Below are positions 61,301 through 64,000 of a stretch of DNA of 64,000 nucleotides, piece after piece. This DNA is from Synechococcus sp. PROS-7-1 (GTDB lineage Bacteria; Cyanobacteriota; Cyanobacteriia; PCC-6307; Cyanobiaceae). The notes under the pieces are model-generated. The model worked only from the letters and a program-made list of their open reading frames with translations. It was not told where the DNA came from and did no database searches. The translations under genes and the position numbers were made by a program. The stretch is taken from contig NZ_CP047945.1 of the NCBI RefSeq assembly GCF_014279795.1, forward strand, positions 1,570,572 to 1,634,571, in the 5' to 3' direction. How positions within the stretch are numbered: the first letter of the stretch is position 1; the number at the start of each line of letters is the position of its first letter.

Positions 61301-64000
61301 ATCCCTCAAAATCTCTTCACAGAAGACAAAGACATCGTACTAAATATAGCTGACTTACTGAGTCAGGCTGGCGCCACAGACCTAGACCACGACAGACTTG
61401 GGATTGTAGATCTGCAACTCAGCGATCCCTCCCTGGGGCATTTCACAGACGATGGCAAGAGGCATATTACTTTTCATCCCAATGCGAATGTCAACACGGA
61501 CGGAAGCACATTCAGTTTCAGTTACCGCGTGACCGATGGCCAAGAAAAATCAGGTGTAGTCACAATCACCGCCAGGCTCGATGCAGTGAATGACAATCCG
61601 ATTATCGATGCTCAACTGGCCAAGGCTGGCCTTGGACATACCGATGAAGAAGTAGCAAAAACTTTTACCGCTGCGGATCTCCTGATGATGTGCACTGATG
61701 TTGATATAGCCACCAATCACGATCAACTTTCCATTGTGGGAACACCCACTGTAGCCCCTGCCGAAGGGAGCATTATGGAGAAACCAACGAACAGCGGAAC
61801 TTACATCTTTACACCAGCACAGAATTTCAACGGGCAGGCTCATATTCAATTTACAGTACAAGACTCTCAAGGTGCACAGGTATCAGGAAGCACCGAAATT
61901 AAGGTTGCTGCTTTACAGGATGCGGCTGTGATTACGCTGGATCGCCCCAGCAATCCACAAGTCACAGAAGATCAAGGTGGATCCGCAGCACCAATCCTGC
62001 AGGGTCATCTGAACATTCACGATGATGACGGAGCCAGCGACGAGAAGTTCCGCGCCAGCAATAATATCCAGGGAACCTTCGGCTATCTAACACTCACCCA
62101 GGATGGGCAGTGGACCTATGTTCTCCAAGAAAATGGCCAAGATACGGTGCAAGGCCTTGCCAAAAACGAGCACCTCACAGAAACCATTCATTTAGAAAGC
62201 AAGGACGGCACCGGCTATGACCTGCAGATTCAAATCCTGGGGTCCAATGATCCAGCCAAGATCATCGGAGCTGCGAGCGCAACACTCGATACCCAAACCG
62301 GATTACAAACGAGTGGAACCATTTCCGTTCAAGATCGCGACAAGAGCGAGGCAGGCCATACCCAAACGGAGACTGGATCTTCAGCCAATGGCTATGGCAT
62401 GTTCAGCGTGGATGGTGACGGAAACTGGAGTTACCAGCTCATCCCAGGTGACTCGCGGATCGCTGCCTTACCAGCCGGCAGGACTGTAACCGACAGCTTC
62501 GTGCTTCATTCCGTTGACGGCACTGCTGCCCGCACGATCACGGTGACGATTGTTGGCAAAAACGATGGGCCAGTGATTGACCAAGCACACATCAGCGGCT
62601 TCCCAGTGCTGCCGGGCCATGAAGATCAAACTCGCATAATCACATCCCAGGAACTACTGGCTGGGATCACCGATCCTGATGGCGACAGCCTCTCCATCAC
62701 CTCCATCAGTGTTGACCCTTCCCAGGCTGGATCCATAAGCGCCGATCCACAGCACCCTGGGCAGTATCTCTTCAAGCCAGCTGCAGATTTCAATGGCTCA
62801 GTTCAGTTCCAATACAACGTGACGGATGGAAATGGCGGCAGTGTGAAACAAACCGCCTCAATGCTCGTCACTCCCGAGAATGATGCGCCGATCTTCAGCA
62901 ATGGAAGCAACGCATTCGCGGGACGTGTCGATGAAGATGGCACAGCCAGCACCCTAATAACCCAAGGCCAGGTCAATGCAACTGATGTTGATCAAGATAA
63001 GCTCAGTTTTAATCTCGTCCACGGTCATGACATTGGAGGTGGTATCAGCGAACTCGTTCTCGCTGAAGGCATCTTTCAAATGAATCGCACTTCGGGAAAA
63101 TGGTCGTTCAAATTGAACAATGCCAATCCCCAGGTATCGGCCCTTAATGATGGAGATGTACTTCCAATTAGCACCATGATTGAAGTGAGTGATGGCCAGG
63201 TCAAGAGTCAACAGCATGCATTGAATGTGACCGTGCATGGCCACACCGATGGACCCAGCGTTGGTGCTCAACCCCCTGCCGTGATCGTCGGTGAACAAGG
63301 AAGCGGTTATCAGAGCAGCAGTGTTCAGAATCTGAATCTTCAAGCGGGAGATCTACCCATCACGGATCTGGCCCTTGCCCTGCCTGCTCAGTTTGGAAAC
63401 CAACCGATCGCGGGAATCCCCCACTGGCGGGTTGAGCAGGGAACGGGAGATCTCATTGGCAGTGTTAACGAGAATGGCACTTCGGTGGATACCGTTCGGC
63501 TCCATCTCATGCCCCACGGTGCCATTCAGGCCCACAGCAGCGGCGTGGTTCAAGTGCAGATCAACCTGCTGCATGATCTCAACCACCAGGGCAGTCTTGA
63601 TCTTCAAGGGTTTGAAGTTCAGGCCGGTGATGGACAAGGCCATCAGGTTGCCACGACATTCGGATTTAACGTTGCCGATGGAACGGCCAGCATTACAGGC
63701 GTTCCGCTCTTTGCCGGACAGGCCAGTCCGGCACCTGGAGTGCATCAAGGAGCCTTCCAAGTGGACGGCGCTGATGTGATGGGTGGTTCCTTGCTGCTCT
63801 CGATCGGCGGCCTCGCCCAACACAACGCCTTCATTGGAACCGACACCGATGGTGATGGACTCCTTGATCAATTCCAGGAATCAACCCCATGGGGCAACCT
63901 GGAAGTCTTGATGAATCCCCAGACAGGGAAGGGCACATGGAGCTTCCAGGAAGGACTTGCCTATGACCCACAACAACCGCCCCAGATCCAACTGGGTTTC
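52382..64000 (+). CDS. Giant repeat-rich surface/adhesin protein (runs off the window)
   Basis: At least 3,873 residues in one open frame from ATG 52382, without a stop by the right edge. Residues 1-265 are low-complexity, rich in Ser, Asn, Glu, Thr and Gln, with no signal peptide. Residues 266-693 are four near-identical 107-residue cadherin-like repeats (TPDQNWNGPVPSIHYTVTDG); after a divergent unit, residues 791-1614 are eight near-identical 103-residue repeats (GTNDGPTLQSITD, ATDPDTGDQLSFSL, DPKGSWSFDPSHSAYNHL). The remainder is a series of diverged VCBS/cadherin-like domains with repeated GTNDAP-type joints, and near the edge a calcium-type loop DTDGDGLLDQF. It is probably exported through the adjacent T1SS to the cell surface; the C-terminal secretion signal lies outside. 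Confidence 0.93.
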   Translation, partial: MDPFNETPNSQAAGAGAPGSENAEGGPGTEESSKSAATQATNNGTLVDRIKRRLGLENLHSGSREAYEAESKPSDIKEKATSQSNETTGLPQHSEELPSIQSSAFERSSLNLSESLESKDISGSRQNLAAANFDAPAKGTETKSSEPNSNTEQPTSEHSAANASSTIGFADKRIDSSETDQNNSENPTTSSKQSKFTNESRLDQDKEIDDKDNRSSSQSTIFREQHSSDLPPHITDNAVNKNNSNVVNNPLRIPPWSSHSQHGFSDADESASLKEDSSIAGNLLTGTSSPDGPVSIQDFSIDGLPGQFTPGQTANIPGVGSFSLDSSGSYSFTPDQNWNGPVPSIHYTVTDGSSTDQSTLSLNVTPVDDPFNDADESASLKEDSSIAGNLLTGTSSPDGPVSIQDFSIDGLPGQFTPGQTANIPGVGSFSLDSSGSYSFTPDQNWNGPVPSIHYTVTDGSSTDQSTLSLNVTPVDDPFNDADESASLKEDSSIAGNLLTGTSSPDGPVSIQDFSIDGLPGQFTPGQTANIPGVGSFSLDSSGSYSFTPDQNWNGPVPSIHYTVTDGSSTDQSTLSLNVTPVDDPFNDADESASLKEDSSIAGNLLTGTSSPDGPVSIQDFSIDGLPGQFTPGQTANIPGVGSFSLDSSGSYSFTPDQNWNGPVPSIHYTVTDGSSTDQSTLSLNVTSINDKPVFSSTLVYPAIEGGAIRSGQLTVTDPDDPQASLIISAVSPHNLPAGFAINPDGSWSFDPKNPTYNHLHQGQQQQILVNLQVTDPHGGSSQQQLTINLTGTNDGPTLQSITDANAKEDGPQIQGQLNATDPDTGDQLSFSLASGQSLPDGFAIDPKGSWSFDPSHSAYNHLQEGQQQDILVNLQVTDSQGASQQKLLTIHLTGTNDGPTLQSITDANAKEDGPQIQGQLNATDPDTGDQLSFSLASGQSLPDGFAIDPKGSWSFDPSHSAYNHLQEGQQQDILVNLQVTDSQGASQQKLLTIHLTGTNDGPTLQSITDANAKEDGPQIQGQLNATDPDTGDQLSFSLASGQSLPDGFAIDPKGSWSFDPSHSAYNHLQEGQQQDILVNLQVTDSQGASQQKLLTIHLTGTNDGPTLQSITDANAKEDGPQIQGQLNATDPDTGDQLSFSLASGQSLPDGFAIDPKGSWSFDPSHSAYNHLQEGQQQDILVNLQVTDSQGASQQKLLTIHLTGTNDGPTLQSITDANAKEDGPQIQGQLNATDPDTGDQLSFSLASGQSLPDGFAIDPKGSWSFDPSHSAYNHLQEGQQQDILVNLQVTDSQGASQQKLLTIHLTGTNDGPTLQSITDANAKEDGPQIQGQLNATDPDTGDQLSFSLASGQSLPDGFAIDPKGSWSFDPSHSAYNHLQEGQQQDILVNLQVTDSQGASQQKLLTIHLTGTNDGPTLQSITDANAKEDGPQIQGQLNATDPDTGDQLSFSLASGQSLPDGFAIDPKGSWSFDPSHSAYNHLQEGQQQDILVNLQVTDSQGASQQKLLTIHLTGTNDGPTLQSITDANAKEDGPQIQGQLNATDPDTGDQLSFSLASGQSLPDGFAIDPKGSWSFDPSHSAYNHLQEGQQQDILVNLQVTDSQSASQQKLLTIHLTGTNDKPTLNAITRGVLTELEGQGQANQEQTSGLSGNLKSQDFDDNEQQALVYGIRGSQSGSFDLNGTHFDLMKAGSYGTAYLNSKTGAYEYIPDHAKVESLHHGEHQQENFRMTVTDGHQQSVTSHNWRIILNGGEDKPVFTDGPQQTAIEDQTRRVSGQLNVVDADKNESQFLGERIPGSHGTLVIKPDGTWTYQLKSGSSDPQVDALNPTEKLTEQITVHSQDGTSHQLTILIEGTNDAPTLHISPAIQTVSEDSNNGLRGQIQGQDVDHQAVIHYELVDQNGHPSTAPAGFHFDSQTGTWSFDPTDSAYQNLNPGEHKDLNIYVVAVDEHQATSPIQHLNLRVTGENDIPTAQHRDLQAVNEDQRVTISETELLKQLGITDVDQRTHLHITDLTSSTSRCRITPLGNGQYQIHLPRNWNSDEHQGNGIALALKVDDGTTTTTFQASMHVNAVNDRPTALDIHFQPIVEDTSLSFTEEDLLRGSKAQDVDRADNQNLIIEPGSVMLTDPTLGSLNFDKTANTWVFQPAANWNSPDHAGQKVQIQFKVQDPSGATVTKTASVEVTQQQDVAIITDQAKDHTVTEVNQGPASSCNGQLQVSDVDKGEDHFRGQSTILSAHQYGTAHIDSTGQWVYELDSANPAVNQLAAGQQLTDSFEVHSADGTTHTVTIQIRGTNDLPVVAPIADLITNEDGGPQSGHFLATDVDLGENPTFSLDPNNHPIPGLTVQPDGSWSFDPSQYGYLGTGEILDKKVVLLVSDGNHNPVKVEYHIQVEGRNDAPTVQTVTQPLVIGQEDGGSHNPNTWIHGSSTGSGSLHFSNQDLLTHIHAQDPDTTDQSNLHVIGAKLNWPGHTAADLQHAGHLIQDGNGNYEFVPAHNFSGTIQIQFLVTDGKEKVSSTVNLQVDPVNDAPHAIHHWLGSTGKGGFDFTAKDLIAGSNDVDSPNTMIALAAIPSVPSNQGTIQDLGNGHYHFEPNPNYQTVGHINIHYQLTDGQDAGNPANASFHFDPSLPSGLKPPALIRDVQHQDAYEDLDPSKIDPTLPVSGEGSGQLQAIDPGTHQIIGFKNGTTTLPNVGVFHVDSNGHWTFTPDYAKLQHLNAGKSEHHWFTIETTDGTRYQQKITIHGLDDPGQLNMGKLLSVTEDDPNVDHRKCSGTVTLKDPDDGQHSFNGENGLMGQYGVLKLEPNGTYHYELFTHNQKLDALDQSQVVKESFVLHERDGSEIKQHLEIQVIGTNDAPVITGVSSATVDMSQSHPLANGSVNAFDPDAHDQLSYALGALDPSLFPHGLAGFQIDQSGNWSFDPSQSQLPPLPPGQSQTLHIPIVVSDHHGASTSGHIEIQLTGNTQNHPPTVSVTQVNLIPQNLFTEDKDIVLNIADLLSQAGATDLDHDRLGIVDLQLSDPSLGHFTDDGKRHITFHPNANVNTDGSTFSFSYRVTDGQEKSGVVTITARLDAVNDNPIIDAQLAKAGLGHTDEEVAKTFTAADLLMMCTDVDIATNHDQLSIVGTPTVAPAEGSIMEKPTNSGTYIFTPAQNFNGQAHIQFTVQDSQGAQVSGSTEIKVAALQDAAVITLDRPSNPQVTEDQGGSAAPILQGHLNIHDDDGASDEKFRASNNIQGTFGYLTLTQDGQWTYVLQENGQDTVQGLAKNEHLTETIHLESKDGTGYDLQIQILGSNDPAKIIGAASATLDTQTGLQTSGTISVQDRDKSEAGHTQTETGSSANGYGMFSVDGDGNWSYQLIPGDSRIAALPAGRTVTDSFVLHSVDGTAARTITVTIVGKNDGPVIDQAHISGFPVLPGHEDQTRIITSQELLAGITDPDGDSLSITSISVDPSQAGSISADPQHPGQYLFKPAADFNGSVQFQYNVTDGNGGSVKQTASMLVTPENDAPIFSNGSNAFAGRVDEDGTASTLITQGQVNATDVDQDKLSFNLVHGHDIGGGISELVLAEGIFQMNRTSGKWSFKLNNANPQVSALNDGDVLPISTMIEVSDGQVKSQQHALNVTVHGHTDGPSVGAQPPAVIVGEQGSGYQSSSVQNLNLQAGDLPITDLALALPAQFGNQPIAGIPHWRVEQGTGDLIGSVNENGTSVDTVRLHLMPHGAIQAHSSGVVQVQINLLHDLNHQGSLDLQGFEVQAGDGQGHQVATTFGFNVADGTASITGVPLFAGQASPAPGVHQGAFQVDGADVMGGSLLLSIGGLAQHNAFIGTDTDGDGLLDQFQESTPWGNLEVLMNPQTGKGTWSFQEGLAYDPQQPPQIQLGF
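53177..54460 (+). repeat. Tandem repeat A: four 321-bp units
   Basis: Units begin at 53177, 53498, 53819 and 54140, each with GATGCAGATGAATCTGCG. They differ at only a few, mostly synonymous, positions (for example GGCTCG versus GGCTCT, and CACCGAC versus CACTGAC). The last diverges in its final 20 bases. Each encodes a 107-residue cadherin-like module of the giant protein. Near identity at DNA level indicates recent duplication or gene conversion. Confidence 0.97.
54752..57223 (+). repeat. Tandem repeat B: eight 309-bp units
   Basis: Units begin at 54752, 55061, 55370, 55679, 55988, 56297, 56606 and 56915, each starting GGCACCAATGATGGGCCC and encoding 103 residues. Copies are almost identical in DNA; visible differences are in the last unit (CACAGACCC for CACTGATCC near 57000, and AAAGCGC for AAGGCGC near 57184) and in the first, whose region around 54,950 matches the rest. 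A diverged unit with a different DNA sequence precedes them (54449-54751). The exact copy number should be regarded as tentative if short reads were assembled. Confidence 0.97.
57224..64000 (+). repeat. Diverged VCBS/cadherin-like repeats of the giant protein
   Basis: This part of the giant gene holds protein-level repeats that share joints such as GTNDAPTL, NDAPVI, VTDG and the strand pattern GTWTYQL or GSWSFDPSQ, but have little DNA identity. Units vary from about 95 to 120 residues. No frameshift was found in the places checked (58.8, 61.0, 62.0 and 63.2 kb). Asp/Asn-rich loops may bind calcium. Confidence 0.8.

Noticed and set aside
1-64000. tRNA and rRNA genes, insertion sequences, prophage attachment sites
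   Set aside because: No cloverleaf-like or conserved rRNA sequence, transposase or integrase was recognised when the intergenic spaces were read.

Overview
The window is a stretch of chromosome from a marine picocyanobacterium of the Synechococcus/Cyanobium type. This rests on psbD-psbC (photosystem II D2 and CP43), petM, ycf4, ycf39, chlI, an NTRC-type thioredoxin reductase, a proton-translocating transhydrogenase split into three genes, and many short picocyanobacterial proteins. Genes are dense, with 1-4 base stop/start overlaps, frequent GTG/TTG starts and GC-rich sequence up to about 46 kb. No tRNA, rRNA, CRISPR array or insertion sequence was seen.

Bases 1-46 kb are core genome. 1-10.7 kb: a TrmJ-type methyltransferase tail, a class A beta-lactamase-fold protein, a DUF3370 protein, chlI, ruvC, 5-formyl-THF cyclo-ligase, sufE, homoserine dehydrogenase and two genes of a family-5 peptide-type ABC importer. 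10.7-25.6 kb: hydrolase, MFS transporter, Coq4-like protein, SemiSWEET, ychF, an RND-type adaptor, polA, cysS, an NSS transporter and dxr. 25.6-34 kb: a thioredoxin-like [2Fe-2S] protein, a desaturase, a YheT-type hydrolase, pntAA-pntAB-pntB and a DEAH helicase with an unresolved 5' end. 34-46 kb: NTRC, an IF-1-like protein, Nif11-like protein plus pseudouridine synthase (probable CTG start), arsM, ycf39, petM, a TRM1-like methyltransferase, ilvH, a cyclophilin, ycf4, psbD and psbC.

After psbC the character changes. Bases 45.8-47.1 kb hold small membrane proteins, a perfect 20-bp palindrome between divergent genes, and decayed gene remnants. From 47.1 kb to the right edge the DNA is visibly richer in A+T and holds one system. 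On the minus strand are a HlyD-type membrane-fusion protein and two overlapping ABC-exporter genes. Divergently, on the plus strand, is a giant repeat protein of at least 3,873 residues that runs off the window with no stop. It has no recognisable N-terminal signal peptide, as expected for type I secretion. It carries four near-identical 321-bp repeats, eight near-identical 309-bp repeats, then many diverged VCBS/cadherin-like domains.

The most striking observation is that both ABC proteins have lost the Walker A lysine (to Thr and to Gln), the Walker B glutamate (to Asp and to Gly) and the H-loop histidine, so neither looks able to hydrolyse ATP normally. A giant surface protein paired with an apparently ATPase-dead two-gene exporter is the best candidate for an undescribed system here. 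Family assignments come from motif recognition; no database search was run.
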